64,000 nucleotides of DNA from CAINDZ01 sp964399195 (GCA_964399195.1 CAYNPY010000001.1:40934-104933); one strand, 5' to 3'; shown: positions 48,820-59,800, numbered from the stretch's first letter. Translations and numbers: made by a program. Notes: generated by a model from the sequence alone, not told the origin.

Positions 48820-51096
48820 ATGCCGACCGCCGTGCCCAGACAGAGCGAACGCGCGCGCGAGGTGAACGCCGTCGCCGAGTTCTGGTCGCGCCTGTCGCTG
48901 GCCGGCGAGACGCCGCCGGTGCTCGAGGCGATGGAGGCGGCGCTGGCGGCGCTGCGCGTGCAGCCGGACCTGGCCGACGTGGCGGTGGCGATCGATCCCG
49001 CGGCGGCCACCGCGCTGGACACGACCTGGGATCCCGCGCGCGACTGGTGCCTGGCCGCCCGCGGGCCGGCCGGCGAGGCGGGCTGGAGCGCGCCGGCCGG
49101 GGGCTGGGCCGCGGTGCGGGCCGCTGCTGCCGGTCGCTGCGCGTGGGCGCAGGCGCCTCTGCCGGGCGCCGTGACCGTGGTGGCGGCCGGCGAGCCGCCC
49201 CTGCTGGCCCTGGCGGCCGGCGGGCCCCCGGGCGAGGAAGCGGACGCGGCGCGGCGGCGGGCCCTGGCGCCGGTCGCGGCCTCCGCGGCGGCGGCGCTCA
49301 GCACCCTGTCCGCGCTGGCGGCCCTGCAGGCGGAGGTGGTCCGGCTGGCGGGCGAGAACCACGCCCTCGGCAGGCTGGCGCGCCTGCAGGGACGCTTCGT
49401 GGCGATGGCCAGCCACGACTTCAAGGCGCCGCTGACGGCGATCAGCGCGTATACCGAGGTCCTGCTCGGCCAGGTGGGGGACGACGCCTTCCCGCACGCA
49501 GTCGAGTTCCTGGGCGTGATCAAGTCCGAAGCCGGCCGACTGCAGCGCATGGTCGACCGCGTGCTGGATTTCACGCGCGTCGAGTTCGGGCCGCAGTTGA
49601 TGAAATTGGAACCCGTGTCCCTGGTCGATCTGGTGCAGGAGGCCGTGCGCGCCCTGGCCCCCGCGGCCGCGGCGCGCGGTCTGCACGTGGCGGTCGAGGC
49701 GCCGTCGTTCCTGCCGCGGGCCGAGGTCGACGCCGACCTCATCCGCCAGGTGATCGTCAATCTCCTGGGCAACGCGGTGAAGTTCACGCCCGAGGGCGGT
49801 CACATCCGCCTGGTGCTCGCCGAGGAAGGCTCGACCGTCGCGGTCAGCGTGCTCGACGACGGGCCCGGCATCCCGAGCGAGGACATCCGGCGCATCTTCC
49901 GCGAGTTCTACCGCGCCGACGGCGCCACGGCCCAGGCCGAGGGGGCCGGCCTGGGGCTGAGCATCGCCCGGCACATCGTGCACCTGCATGGCGGACACAT
50001 CGAGGCGCGCCGGCTGCCCGAGGGCGGTTCGGAGTTCCGCTTCCTGGTGCCGAAGGAGATGGGTCAGCTGGCCGCCCTGCCGCGCGTGACGGGGCTGCAG
50101 GTCTCGGCCGAGAAGGCGTCGCAGGTCGTCTCCGTCGTCCTGCGCACGGTGGCTGAACTCACCGATTCGCTGGCGGTGACGCTGCTGCTGACGGACGGCA
50201 ACGGGGCGCTGGTGCCGGTCGGCTCGCTGGGACAGCGCGAGGAGAGCCGCCGCCTGCAGCCGGTGATCCTGACCGAGGCCTGGCGGCGGTTCCTGCTGGA
50301 CGGCCGCGCGCAGCCGGACCCGGGCGCGATCGTCGGCGATCTCGAATGGGCCCGGGGGCAGGGCCCGGGCGGGCGGCTGTTCTGCCCCCTCGCGCACGAG
50401 GACGAGCCGGTCGGACTGCTCATCGCCGGCCGCCGCGCCGCCGAGGCCGCCTACGGCGAGGCGGAGCGGCAGCAGTTGGAGGTGCTGGCGCGCATCGTCA
50501 CCACCGCGCTGCGGAACTTCGAAGGCAACGAGTCGCGGGTGCTCGAGGCGCTGCAGGTGCTGCTGCACACCCGGCGCACGGGCATCCCCACCTCGACGCC
50601 CGAGGCGCTGCACCTGATCTCGCGCCTGGCGCGCAGCCTCGGCATGGGCTCGCAGGAGCAGTGGCGACTGCTGTACGCGGCCACGCTGCACGACGCCGGC
50701 ATGGCCCGCGTCGAGGACGAGATCGTCCTGGGCGCGGCGCCGCTGAGCTGGGAAGAGCGCGACGAGGTCGACCGCCACGTCGAGCAGGGCTGCGAGCTGG
50801 TCGGCCCCCTGCTGCCGGATCCGGCGGTGCGGGGGCTGATCCGCCACCACCACGAGCGCATGGACGGCAGCGGCTATCCGGACGGGCTGGACGGCGACAG
50901 CATCCCGCTGGGGGCGCGGGTCCTCGCCGTGGTGGACGCCTGGTTCTCGCTCACCAAGGACCGCCCGTACCGCGCGGGGCTGCCGCCCGGGCCGGCGCTG
51001 GCGGAGATCCGGGCGCACGCCGGCACGCAGTTCGACCCGCGCGTCGTCGAGGCCCTGGCCGCACTGGTGGCGCCGGCGCCGGGTCCGGCCGACTGA
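48820..51096 (+). CDS. Hybrid sensor: histidine kinase, GAF and intact HD-GYP
   Basis: A 758-residue cytoplasmic protein, no TM segment seen. Order: an N-terminal helical/GAF-like region (1-185), HisKA with MASHDFKAPLT (H199), HATPase (NLLGNAVKFTPEGG, DDGPGIP, GAGLGLSIA), a second GAF-like region (~430-560), then HD-GYP (~575-755) with TLHDAGM (H624-D625), HHHERMDGSGYPDGLDG. The HD and GYP motifs are intact, so c-di-GMP phosphodiesterase activity is possible. A kinase fused directly to HD-GYP is uncommon; normally HD-GYP is the output of a receiver. The start is ATG 48820; GTG 48805, overlapping the previous stop, is an alternative. Confidence 0.85.
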   Translation: MPTAVPRQSERAREVNAVAEFWSRLSLAGETPPVLEAMEAALAALRVQPDLADVAVAIDPAAATALDTTWDPARDWCLAARGPAGEAGWSAPAGGWAAVRAAAAGRCAWAQAPLPGAVTVVAAGEPPLLALAAGGPPGEEADAARRRALAPVAASAAAALSTLSALAALQAEVVRLAGENHALGRLARLQGRFVAMASHDFKAPLTAISAYTEVLLGQVGDDAFPHAVEFLGVIKSEAGRLQRMVDRVLDFTRVEFGPQLMKLEPVSLVDLVQEAVRALAPAAAARGLHVAVEAPSFLPRAEVDADLIRQVIVNLLGNAVKFTPEGGHIRLVLAEEGSTVAVSVLDDGPGIPSEDIRRIFREFYRADGATAQAEGAGLGLSIARHIVHLHGGHIEARRLPEGGSEFRFLVPKEMGQLAALPRVTGLQVSAEKASQVVSVVLRTVAELTDSLAVTLLLTDGNGALVPVGSLGQREESRRLQPVILTEAWRRFLLDGRAQPDPGAIVGDLEWARGQGPGGRLFCPLAHEDEPVGLLIAGRRAAEAAYGEAERQQLEVLARIVTTALRNFEGNESRVLEALQVLLHTRRTGIPTSTPEALHLISRLARSLGMGSQEQWRLLYAATLHDAGMARVEDEIVLGAAPLSWEERDEVDRHVEQGCELVGPLLPDPAVRGLIRHHHERMDGSGYPDGLDGDSIPLGARVLAVVDAWFSLTKDRPYRAGLPPGPALAEIRAHAGTQFDPRVVEALAALVAPAPGPAD

Positions 51097-51130
51097 ACGA
51101 CGGCACCGCAACGCAGACCGAGGAGCCGAG

Positions 51131-51520
51131 ATGGCGTCGAGACCGCGCATCCTGATCGTCGACGACGAGAAGCCCATTGCGACGCTCCTGGCCCAGACCT
51201 TCGTCAACGAGGGCTTCGAGGTCGCGCACGCGCACGACGGCATCGACTGCATGAACAAGATGGCGTCCTTCCAGCCCGACGTCGTGATCATGGACATCAT
51301 GATGCCGAAGCTCGACGGCATCGACGCCACGCGCCTCATCCGCCGCAACCGGCTGCAGGGTTCGACGCTGATCGTGGCCCTCTCGGCGCGGGCCGACGAG
51401 GAAACGCGCGCCCGGATGAAGGAGGCCGGCGCCGACCTGTTCATGCGCAAGCCGTTCGTGATCGCCAAGCTCGTGGACCGCGTCGGGCGCCTGCTGGCCG
51501 CGCGGTCGGGCCGGGTGTAG
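51131..51520 (+). CDS. Single-domain response regulator
   Basis: A 129-residue CheY-like receiver: VDDE at 10-13, acceptor D55 in IMDIMMP, S/T in LSARAD and the Lys in MRKPF. No output domain. Ribosome site GAGGAGCCGAG ahead of ATG 51131. Placed between two kinase/HD-GYP genes, with which it probably forms a phosphorelay; pairing is inference. Confidence 0.88.
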   Translation: MASRPRILIVDDEKPIATLLAQTFVNEGFEVAHAHDGIDCMNKMASFQPDVVIMDIMMPKLDGIDATRLIRRNRLQGSTLIVALSARADEETRARMKEAGADLFMRKPFVIAKLVDRVGRLLAARSGRV

Positions 51521-51526
51521 GCGGTC

Positions 51527-54010
51527 GTGTCGCCCTCTTCCGGCAGCCCGGTGCGCAAGGCGCCCCCGGCGACGGCCGCGGCGCGCGGCGCCGACGACGC
51601 CGGCCGCTGGCGCTCGCGCGCGCTCGCGCTGGAGCGCATCCTCGCGGCGTCGAACCGGCTCAACGCGACCCATGCGCGCGGTGAACTGGCCGAGCGCGTG
51701 GTGGCGACCGTGGTCGACCTCGGCGGGTTCGGGCGCGCCCTCTTGCACCTCTGGGACGAGACCGTTCATGCCTTCGTCACGCGGGCCTGCGCCGGCCTGA
51801 GCGCCTCCGAGGTGACGGCCCTGACGGCGGCGCCCGTGCTTCCGGACGCCTTCGCGGCGCTGACCGACGCCCGCCACCGCTACTCGAACTGCTTCCTCGT
51901 GCCGGCGTCCGGCGCGGCGCCCGCCGCCCAGGCCGGACCCTGGTCGCCCGGCCTGCGCCTGGTGGCGCCGCTGGTGGCGGCCTCGGGCGAGCGCTTCGGC
52001 TTCCTGACGCTGGAAGATCCGGACGACGGCCAGGTCCCGGAGCCGGAGCGCCTGCGCCTGCTGGAGTTCATCGTGCAGCAATCGGCCACCGCGCTGGAGT
52101 CGGCCGAGATCTACGAACGCCTGGCGGCCCGCAACGCCGAGCTGTCGGCAGCCTCGCGCAAGCTGGACAGCCTGGCCAAGATGAAGCGCAACTTCGTCGC
52201 CAACGTCAGCCACGAGCTGCGCACGCCGCTCACCTCGATCTCCGCCTACAGCGAACTGCTGCAGTCGAATCTCGGGACGCTGACCGGGGAGTCGCTGGCC
52301 GAGTTCCTGAAGGTCATTCACGCCGAGAGCCGGCGGCTGGGTTCGGTGATCAACGACATCCTGGAGATCGGAAACCTGGAGCAGGGGCGGCCCGCGCTCC
52401 ACGCCGCGGAAGTGGACCTGCGCCAGGTGGTCCGCCGCGCCGCCGAGGCCTGGTCCGTGCGCGCCCGCGAGCGGGGGCTGGTCCTGGCGGTGGACGCGGG
52501 CGAGACGCCGCTCTGGCTGTCGGCGGACCAGGTCCTGCTGCGCCAGTTGCTGGACCACCTGCTGGACAATGCGCTGAAGTTCACCCCGGCCGGCGGACGC
52601 GTCGCCGTCTCCGTCGGCGAGGCCGGCACGGCGGCGCGCATCACCGTCGTCGACTCGGGCATCGGCATCCCCGACGACAAGCTCGGCGAGATCTTCCAGA
52701 GCTTCTTCCAGGTCGACGACTCGGCCACGCGCGCCCACAACGGCCAGGGCGTGGGCCTGGCGATCTGCCACGACATCGTGCAGCACCACGACGGGCGCAT
52801 CTGGGCCGAGAACGTCGAGCCGCACGGGACGCGCTTCACGGTGCTGCTGCCGCGGCGCGCGCCGGTGGTGCTCAACCGCGACGGCGACAACGTCGGCGCC
52901 GGCGGCCTGGAGCCGGCCGAACTCCTGCAGCGGCTGCTGAACTGGGTGGGCGGCAGCCTCGGCGTGCGCACGGCCGCCCTGATGGTGGCGGACGACGACG
53001 GCCAGGCGCTGACGATCCGGGCCGCCATCGGCCTGCCCGGCGCCGTCGTCCAGGGCGTGCGCCTGCGCCGGGGCTCCGGTTTCGCCGGCCGCGTCCTGGA
53101 GACCGGGCGCACGCTGCTGATCGGCGACCTGGGCCGCGACGGCGGGGAGCCCGGCGAATCGGACGAGATCCGCTACACGACGCCGTCGCTGCTGTGCGTG
53201 CCGCTGCTGGAGGGACCGCGCTGCGTCGGCGTGCTGACGGTCAACAACAAGATCGACGGCACCGCGCTCGACGACGACGACCGCCTGCTGCTGGAAGGGC
53301 TGGCGCCGCGAGTCGCGGGACTGCTGGCTCGTCACGCCGCCTGGCGCCGCGAAGGCCTGGCCCTGCAGCAGGTGCGCCACGCCCTGCGGGCGACGACGGC
53401 GGTCGGCCAGCCGTGCCGGCAGAGCGTGCACGGCATCTGCCGGGAGATCACGCTGGCGGCGGCCCGCCGGCTCGGGCTGGACGACGGCGAACTGGCCGCG
53501 CTCGCGTTCGCGCTGCCCTGCTACGACGTGGGCCTCAGCCGCGTGCCGCCGCAATTGCTGGCGAGGGCGGGCCGCCTGGACGAGGACGAGGAGCGCCTAG
53601 TCCAGGGCCACGTGGCGGCGGGGCTGGAGATCCTGGCGCCGTTGGCGGTCGATCCGCGCGTGCGCCGCCTGGTCCGCCACCACCACGAGAACTGGGACGG
53701 CACCGGCTACCCGGCCGGCCTGTCCGGCGAGGCGATTCCCGTCGGAGCGCGCCTGCTGCGGCTGGCCGACACGTTGTCGGCGATGCTCAGCCGGCGTCCG
53801 TGGCGGGGCGTCTGGTCCCTCGACGAGGCGGTGGCCGAACTGCGCGATCACGCCGGCAGCCGCTACTGCCCCCGCCTGGTCCCGGCCTTCCTGGCCGAGG
53901 TCGAATTGCGGCGCGCGCGGATCACGGCGCTGCAGGCGGACGCCGTGGAATCGACCGAGCTGCGCCGCCCGGTGCTGGACCGGGCCGGGATGGTCTCGGT
54001 CCGGGACTGA
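51527..54010 (+). CDS. Sensor histidine kinase with GAF and degenerate HD-GYP
   Basis: An 827-residue protein with the same architecture as the 48820 product: GAF-like (~30-200), HisKA NVSHELRTPLT (H229), HATPase (LLDNALKFTPAGG, DSGIGIPDD, GQGVGLAI), GAF (~455-620, with RRGSGFAGRVLETGRTLLI), then an HD-GYP-like domain. In the last, the metal-binding HD is replaced by YD (Y666, CYDVG), though the C-terminal HHHENWDGTGYPAGL is kept. It may bind but not hydrolyse c-di-GMP. GTG 51527 starts just 6 bases after the preceding stop. The two fusions, one intact and one altered, look like a duplicated pair. Confidence 0.85.
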   Translation: MSPSSGSPVRKAPPATAAARGADDAGRWRSRALALERILAASNRLNATHARGELAERVVATVVDLGGFGRALLHLWDETVHAFVTRACAGLSASEVTALTAAPVLPDAFAALTDARHRYSNCFLVPASGAAPAAQAGPWSPGLRLVAPLVAASGERFGFLTLEDPDDGQVPEPERLRLLEFIVQQSATALESAEIYERLAARNAELSAASRKLDSLAKMKRNFVANVSHELRTPLTSISAYSELLQSNLGTLTGESLAEFLKVIHAESRRLGSVINDILEIGNLEQGRPALHAAEVDLRQVVRRAAEAWSVRARERGLVLAVDAGETPLWLSADQVLLRQLLDHLLDNALKFTPAGGRVAVSVGEAGTAARITVVDSGIGIPDDKLGEIFQSFFQVDDSATRAHNGQGVGLAICHDIVQHHDGRIWAENVEPHGTRFTVLLPRRAPVVLNRDGDNVGAGGLEPAELLQRLLNWVGGSLGVRTAALMVADDDGQALTIRAAIGLPGAVVQGVRLRRGSGFAGRVLETGRTLLIGDLGRDGGEPGESDEIRYTTPSLLCVPLLEGPRCVGVLTVNNKIDGTALDDDDRLLLEGLAPRVAGLLARHAAWRREGLALQQVRHALRATTAVGQPCRQSVHGICREITLAAARRLGLDDGELAALAFALPCYDVGLSRVPPQLLARAGRLDEDEERLVQGHVAAGLEILAPLAVDPRVRRLVRHHHENWDGTGYPAGLSGEAIPVGARLLRLADTLSAMLSRRPWRGVWSLDEAVAELRDHAGSRYCPRLVPAFLAEVELRRARITALQADAVESTELRRPVLDRAGMVSVRD

Positions 54011-54095
54011 CGCCGGCCGCCGAAACAGCGCTCAGGCGCCGGCAAGGGCTGCCGAAGAGCATACGCAACCAGATGCCGCCGAGGAGGCCCCGTCC

Positions 54096-54470
54096 GTGCG
54101 CAGGATCCTGATCGCCGACGACGAGCACAACATCCGTCACATCCTGGACTTCAGCCTGCACGTCGAGGGCTTCGACGTGATCGTCGCCGACGACGGCGAG
54201 GAGGCCGTGGCGCTGGCGGCCAGCGAAGCGCCCGATCTCATCGTCATGGACGTCATGATGCCCGGCTGCGGCGGCATCGAGGCCTGCCGCCGCCTGAAGC
54301 AGGACGTCCGCACGCGCCAGATCCCCGTCATCCTGCTGACGGCGCGCTCGAGCCGCGAGGACCGCGAAGCGGGCCTGGCCGCCGGCGCCACCGAGTACAT
54401 CACCAAGCCGTTCAGCCCGCAGAAGGTCATCGATCTCGTCCAGTCGATCCTGGGCGTCGCCCACGAGTAG
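54096..54470 (+). CDS. Single-domain response regulator
   Basis: A 124-residue receiver: DDE at 8-10, acceptor D52 in VMDVMMP, T in LLTARS, K in YITKPF. GTG 54096 is preceded by GAGGAGG. It closes the signalling block and precedes priA by about 110 bases. Confidence 0.88.
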   Translation: MRRILIADDEHNIRHILDFSLHVEGFDVIVADDGEEAVALAASEAPDLIVMDVMMPGCGGIEACRRLKQDVRTRQIPVILLTARSSREDREAGLAAGATEYITKPFSPQKVIDLVQSILGVAHE

Positions 54471-54581
54471 GGACCGCGCCCGCGCGCCCCGATGGACGCC
54501 CCGCGCCGGCCGCGTTACCATGCCCCGTCCGGCATGGTGGGCGGCAAGTTCGGCGGCAAGGCCGGCGGCAGGGGAGGCGCG

Positions 54582-56663
54582 ATGGCGACCGCGAGCGAGG
54601 CGGCGGCGATGCCGCGGCCGCAGCAGAGGCTGGAAGTGGCCCTGCCCGTGCCCCTGCCGCAGACGTTCACCTACCTGCACGTGCCCGGGGCGGGCAGTGA
54701 GCGCCGCGCGGCGACGGTCGGTGATCTCGTCGAGGTCGTCTTCGGCCGCCGGCGCCGCCTGGTGGGCCTGGTGGTGGCGGCGGACGAGCCCGCGCCGCCG
54801 TCCGCGAACGCGGAGCTGCCCGCGGTCGCCGAGGCCGAGCCGACGCCCCCCCGCCGCCTGCGGGACATCACCCGCGTGCTGCCGCCGGAGTACCGCCTGG
54901 ACGGCGAGCGGCGGCGCCTGGCCGAGTGGCTCGCCGGCTACTACGCGCTGCCGGTCGGCGAGGTCGTCCCCCTGTTCCACCCGCCGTCGCCGGGCACCGC
55001 CGCCGGGGCCTCGCCGCGCCGGGCCGAAGTCCCGTATCCGTCCGTCGACGCCCAGGTGACGAGCCTGACGGCGGCCCAGGAGGCCGCGGTGGCCGACGGC
55101 CGCCGGCGTCTGGCCGAGGGCCGGTTCGGCGCGGTGCTGCTGCATGGGGTGACCGGCAGCGGCAAGACCGAGGTGTACCTGACGCTGATCGCCGAAGCGT
55201 TGGCGCTCGGGCGCGGAGCGCTGTTCCTGCTGCCGGAGATCGCGCTGACGCCGCAGACGCTCTCGCGCATCTCGGCGCGCTTCGGCGACGCGGCGGCGGC
55301 CGTGCACAGCGGTCTGTCGGCGGGGCGCCGCTGCCGCGTGCACGAACAGGCCGCCCGCGGCGAGCTGCGCGTCGTGGTCGGACCGCGCTCGGCGCTGTTC
55401 GCGCCCGTGCGCGACCTCGGGTTGATCGTCGTCGACGAGGAGCACGAGGCTTCGTACAAGCAGGACGAGAAGCCGCGCTACCACGCGCGGCACGCGGCGC
55501 TGGTGCGCGGGCGCGAGTGCGGGGCGCTGGTCGTGCTGGGCTCGGCGACGCCCGACCTGGAGACGCTCGCCAACGCGAACGACGGCCGCTACGGCCGGTG
55601 GGAGCTGCCGGAACGCCTGGGAGCGCCGCTGCCGGCGGTCGAGATCGTCGACGTCCGCGGCGGCGGCGCGCCGGACGGCATCTCGCCGCCGCTGGACGAG
55701 GCGCTGGCCGGCGCCCTGGACCGCGGCGAGCAGGCGATCCTCTTCTACAACCGCCGCGGTTTCGCGCGCGCGCTGCAGTGCGCCGGCTGCGGCGCTGCGG
55801 CGGCCTGCCCCGATTGCGACATCGCCGTGACCTACCACCTGCGCCCGCGCCGCCTGCTCTGCCACTACTGCGGCCACACCCGCGCGGTGCCCGCCGCCTG
55901 CGAGACGTGCGGACAGGCCGCGTTCGTGCCGGCGGGCGCGGGCACCGAGAAGGTGGAACTCCATCTTCAGGGCCGCTTCCCGCAGGCGCGCCTGCTGCGC
56001 CTGGACCGCGACACGACCACCGGCCGCGACAGCCACCACCGCATCCTCGCCGCGTTCGCGCGCGGCGAGGCCGACATCCTCCTGGGCACGCAGATGGTGG
56101 CCAAGGGTCACCACTTCCCGGGCGTCTCGCTGGTGGGGGTGCTGGCGGCCGACGACGGCCTGGGCCTGCCCGATTTCCGCGCCGCCGAGCGTTCGTTCCA
56201 ATTGCTGTCGCAGGTCGCCGGGCGCGCCGGGCGGGCCGGTCGCGGCCTGGTGCTCCTGCAGGCCTGGCAGCCGGAGCACCCGGTGATCCGGGCCGCCGCC
56301 GCGCATGACTACGCGGCCTTCGCCGCGGCCGAACTCGAGGTCCGGCGCGCGCTCGGCTACCCGCCGTTCCGGCGCCTGGCCCGAATCGGTGTCGCGGCGC
56401 GCCGGCAGGCGCTGGCGGCCGAGGCGGCGGGCGCGCTCGGGCGCGCGCTGCGCGAACAGTTCCCGGCCGGCCCGGTCACGGTGCTGGGGCCGGCGCCCGC
56501 GGTCTTCGAGCGCCTGCTGGACCGCTACCGGTTCCAGGTGCTCCTGAAGGGCGACTTGAATCTGCGCCACAAGGCCTGGCTGGCTTCCTGCCTGCGGGCG
56601 CTGGCGGCGGGCTATCCCGGGGTCGAGGTCCTGCACGACATCGATCCGGTGTCGTGCTACTGA
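54582..56663 (+). CDS. priA: Primosomal replication restart helicase PriA
   Basis: Superfamily 2 helicase that reloads the replisome at stalled forks. The 693 residues include the PriA N-terminal DNA-binding domain (LEVALPVPLPQTFTY), Walker A GVTGSGKTEVY, motif II DEEH followed by ASYKQDEKPRYHARHAA, the zinc-binding region with eight Cys (CAGCGAAAACPDC, CHYCGHT, CETCG), GTQMVAKGHHFPGVSLVG and QVAGRAGR. Start ATG 54582 has GGGGAGG 5 bases upstream; the preceding in-frame ATG at 54492 adds a low-complexity leader. Length is ordinary. It is not obviously in an operon with the signalling genes. Confidence 0.93.
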   Translation: MATASEAAAMPRPQQRLEVALPVPLPQTFTYLHVPGAGSERRAATVGDLVEVVFGRRRRLVGLVVAADEPAPPSANAELPAVAEAEPTPPRRLRDITRVLPPEYRLDGERRRLAEWLAGYYALPVGEVVPLFHPPSPGTAAGASPRRAEVPYPSVDAQVTSLTAAQEAAVADGRRRLAEGRFGAVLLHGVTGSGKTEVYLTLIAEALALGRGALFLLPEIALTPQTLSRISARFGDAAAAVHSGLSAGRRCRVHEQAARGELRVVVGPRSALFAPVRDLGLIVVDEEHEASYKQDEKPRYHARHAALVRGRECGALVVLGSATPDLETLANANDGRYGRWELPERLGAPLPAVEIVDVRGGGAPDGISPPLDEALAGALDRGEQAILFYNRRGFARALQCAGCGAAAACPDCDIAVTYHLRPRRLLCHYCGHTRAVPAACETCGQAAFVPAGAGTEKVELHLQGRFPQARLLRLDRDTTTGRDSHHRILAAFARGEADILLGTQMVAKGHHFPGVSLVGVLAADDGLGLPDFRAAERSFQLLSQVAGRAGRAGRGLVLLQAWQPEHPVIRAAAAHDYAAFAAAELEVRRALGYPPFRRLARIGVAARRQALAAEAAGALGRALREQFPAGPVTVLGPAPAVFERLLDRYRFQVLLKGDLNLRHKAWLASCLRALAAGYPGVEVLHDIDPVSCY

Positions 56664-56677
56664 GCGCAGCCGGCCCG

Positions 56678-56697
56678 GCCGGACCGGCGAGTCCGGC
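56678..56697 (+). terminator. Hairpin after priA
   Basis: GCCGGAC / GTCCGGC, 7-bp perfect stem and 6-base loop, 14 bases after the priA stop. No T-run follows. Confidence 0.4.
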
Positions 56698-56720
56698 GGT
56701 CGACGCGGGCGCCGCGCATC

Positions 56721-56729
56721 TGCTATCAT
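56721..56729 (+). promoter_or_regulatory. Candidate extended -10 promoter for secreted protease
   Basis: TGC-TATCAT, 92 bases before the protease ATG at 56821. No good -35 in the GC-rich upstream sequence. Another possible -10, CATACC, lies at 56739-56744. Confidence 0.4.
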
Positions 56730-56820
56730 CAAGACGATCATACCTCGACATCGCGCGGCCGGCCTCGGCCCATGCGCGTTTGTTCGCCCCCGACGTGGCT
56801 CGACCGCTGAGGACCGCACG

Positions 56821-59800
56821 ATGCCCCCTGCACTGACCCCGCGAAAGATCCGGCGGCCGCCGGCGCCCCTGGTTCTCGCCGTCGCGGCGCTCCTGCTCCT
56901 GGTGGCCGGCGCGGGCCGCGCCGCCGATCTGGAGCAGCTGCGGCGCGAGATCGACGCCAACGGCTGGTCGTTCGCCGTGGACGACCACTTCACCGCGACG
57001 CTGACCCCGGAGCGCCGCGCCGCGCTGCGGGGCTACGCGCCGCCGGCCGGTTACGAGGAGGAACTCGCGCGCCGGCTGGTCGTGCTGCCGGTCGCGAAGT
57101 CGCTGCCGCCGAACTTCAGCTGGGTCGAGCAGGGCGGGGTCACGCCGGTCAAGGACCAGGGCAGCTGCGGCAGCTGCTGGGCCTTCGCGGCGACGGCCGA
57201 ACTCGAGGCGCACATGCGCATCCGCTACGGGACGACGCTGGACCTGTCCGAACAGCAGGTCGTCTCCTGCAACAGCGTGGGGGCGGGCTGCGACGGCGGC
57301 TGGGCGTTCGCGGCCTACGACGTCTTCCGCACGCGGGGAGCGGTCCTCGAGGACTGTCATCCGTACCTGGCGGCGGACCCGCCGGCCGCGCCGTGCCGGC
57401 AGGGCGAGTTCCCCGCCTACGCCTGGATCTCGGGCTACCGTTCCATCAGCAACAACGTCGCTCAGATCAAGACGGCGCTGCTCGACGGGCCCGTCTGCAC
57501 GGGGATCGACGCCAGCGACGCCTTCGAGGCCTATGCCGGCGGGTGCTTCGACCAGCCGGGAACGGTCGTCAACCACCTGGTGCTCATCGTCGGCTGGGAC
57601 GACCGCTCCTGTGACGGCGCCGGCGCCTGGCTGATCAAGAACAGCTGGGGGCCCGGGTTCGGGCAGTCCGGCTACATCTGGGTGCGCTACGGGGCGGCCC
57701 TGACCGGCACGGCCGTGACGCAGCTGACCTGCTCGCCGCCGGCGTCCGGGTTCGCGTTCGCGCCCGGTCTCGGCGCCGAGCCGCTGCTGGCCGGCGCCAC
57801 GGTGACCCTGAACTGGACGATGTCCGGGGCGCCGGTCGGCGCGGTCGACCTGACGCTGGGCCGGGACGGTCCCTGCGGCGACCTCGTCATCGCCCAGGGC
57901 GTCCCCAACACGGGCAGCTACGACTGGGTCGTGCCGAACCTCTCGCTGGCCGGCGCGCAGCTGATCGTGAGCGCGGCGACCGGGACGCGCGACGGCTACG
58001 CGTTTGCGCCGCACCCCCTGCGGATCATCGGGCACGCCACGCGTTACGTCAGCCCCGGCGGCGGCAACACGCCGCCGTACCTGACGCCGGCCACCGCCGC
58101 GCGCTCGATCGCCGACGCGGTGGCGGCGTGCTCCGGCCGCGACACCGTGCTGGTGGCGGGCGGCGACTACACCTCGCGCGTGACCGTCAACGGGACCGTG
58201 CGCATCCTCGGCTCCTGGGACCCCACGTTCACGGCGCAGGACCGCGCGCTGCACCCGACGCGCCTGACCTGCGGCGGTTCGGCGTTGCGGTTCAACGCGC
58301 CGGCAGGCGATTTCGCGCTGGTGGACAACTTCGTGTTCGCCGACTGCTACGGCGGCAACGGCTCGGCGCCGGTGCCCGGCCAGCACGGCGGCGCCGTGTT
58401 CGTGCAGGACGCCTCGCCGACGATCCGCCACTGCGAGTTCATCGGCAACCGGGCGGCGCTGGGCACGACGACGGGCTACGGCGGCGCCGTCTGCGTGGTC
58501 GGCGGCGCGCCGCGCCTGGAGTCGTGCCGCTTCACCGGCAACCGCGCCTCGCGCGGGGGGGCCGTCAGCGCCAGCGGCGGCGCCGTCACGCTCGTGGACT
58601 GCGAGTTCAGCGGCAACGCCTGCGCCGACAGCTCGGAATCGTTCCTCGGCGCGGCGCTGTACGGCGAGGGCGCGGTGTGGACCATCGCCGGCGGCTCGTT
58701 CGCGGGCAACGGCTCCTGCTACCGCGGCGGCGCCGCGTACCTGGACGGCGGCGCCGCCGACATCGTCGAAGCGGAGTTCGTCGGCAACCGCGCGCGCGGC
58801 GAGGGCGGCGCGCTCGGCGGCAGCGACGCCGCGCTCGCGCTCACGCGCGGGCGGCTCGAGGGCAACAGCGCGGGCCTGGGCAACGGCGGCGGCATCCAGT
58901 GGCAGGGCGGGTCGCTGACGGTGCGCAACGCCGTGGTGCGCGGGAACCGGGCGGCCGGGCTGGGGGGCGGGCTGTTCACGCTGGGGAGCGGCGGCGCGGT
59001 GGAGAACTGCCTGGTCGAGGCCAACGTCGCCGGCTCGGGCGGCGGCCTCCTGGTCGCCGGCGAGGCCCCGCTGCGGGTCCGCAACAACATCGTCAAGGGC
59101 AACGCGGGCGGCGGCCTGGCGGCCTTCGGCGCGGCCGTCGCGGCCGACTACAACCTGGTCTGGGACAATGCCGGCGGGAACTACGCCGCCGGCATGGCGC
59201 CCGGCCCGCACGACCTGGCGCTGGACCCGCGGCTGGTCGCCGCGCCGCCGGCCTGTTCCCCGGGCTTGCACTCGCCGTGCCTGGACCGCGGCGATCCCGA
59301 GCCCGCCGGCGCCGATCCGGACGGTTCGCGCGCGGACCTCGGCGTGCACGGCGGGCCCTTCGCGGTGCCCGGCGCGCCGCCGCGCGTGACCGGCGCCCGC
59401 CTGAGCGACGCCGGCGCCGGCCGCCTGCGCCTGGAGTGGGATCCGCTGGCGGCGCCGGGCGTCGCCAGCTACGTCGCCTACCGCGACTCGGCGGCGGACT
59501 TCCTGCCGTCGGCCGGCGCCGCGGTGGCGATCATGGCGCATCCGGCGGCTTCGTTCGAGGACGCCCCGCCGCCCGGCTCCTGGTACTACGTCCTGGCGGC
59601 GGTCGACGCCGAGGGGCGCGCCGGCGGCTTCAGCGAACGGGTCCGGCCGGGCGGCGCGGCAGCGGCGCCGGAGCTGCCCGCGGCCGCGCTGGCGATCATT
59701 GGCATCGCGCCCAACCCGTTCAACCCGCGGACGGCGGTGGCCTTCACCGTGCCGGCGGCCGGGCCGGTGTCGCTCGGCATCTACGACGTGCGCGGGCGAC

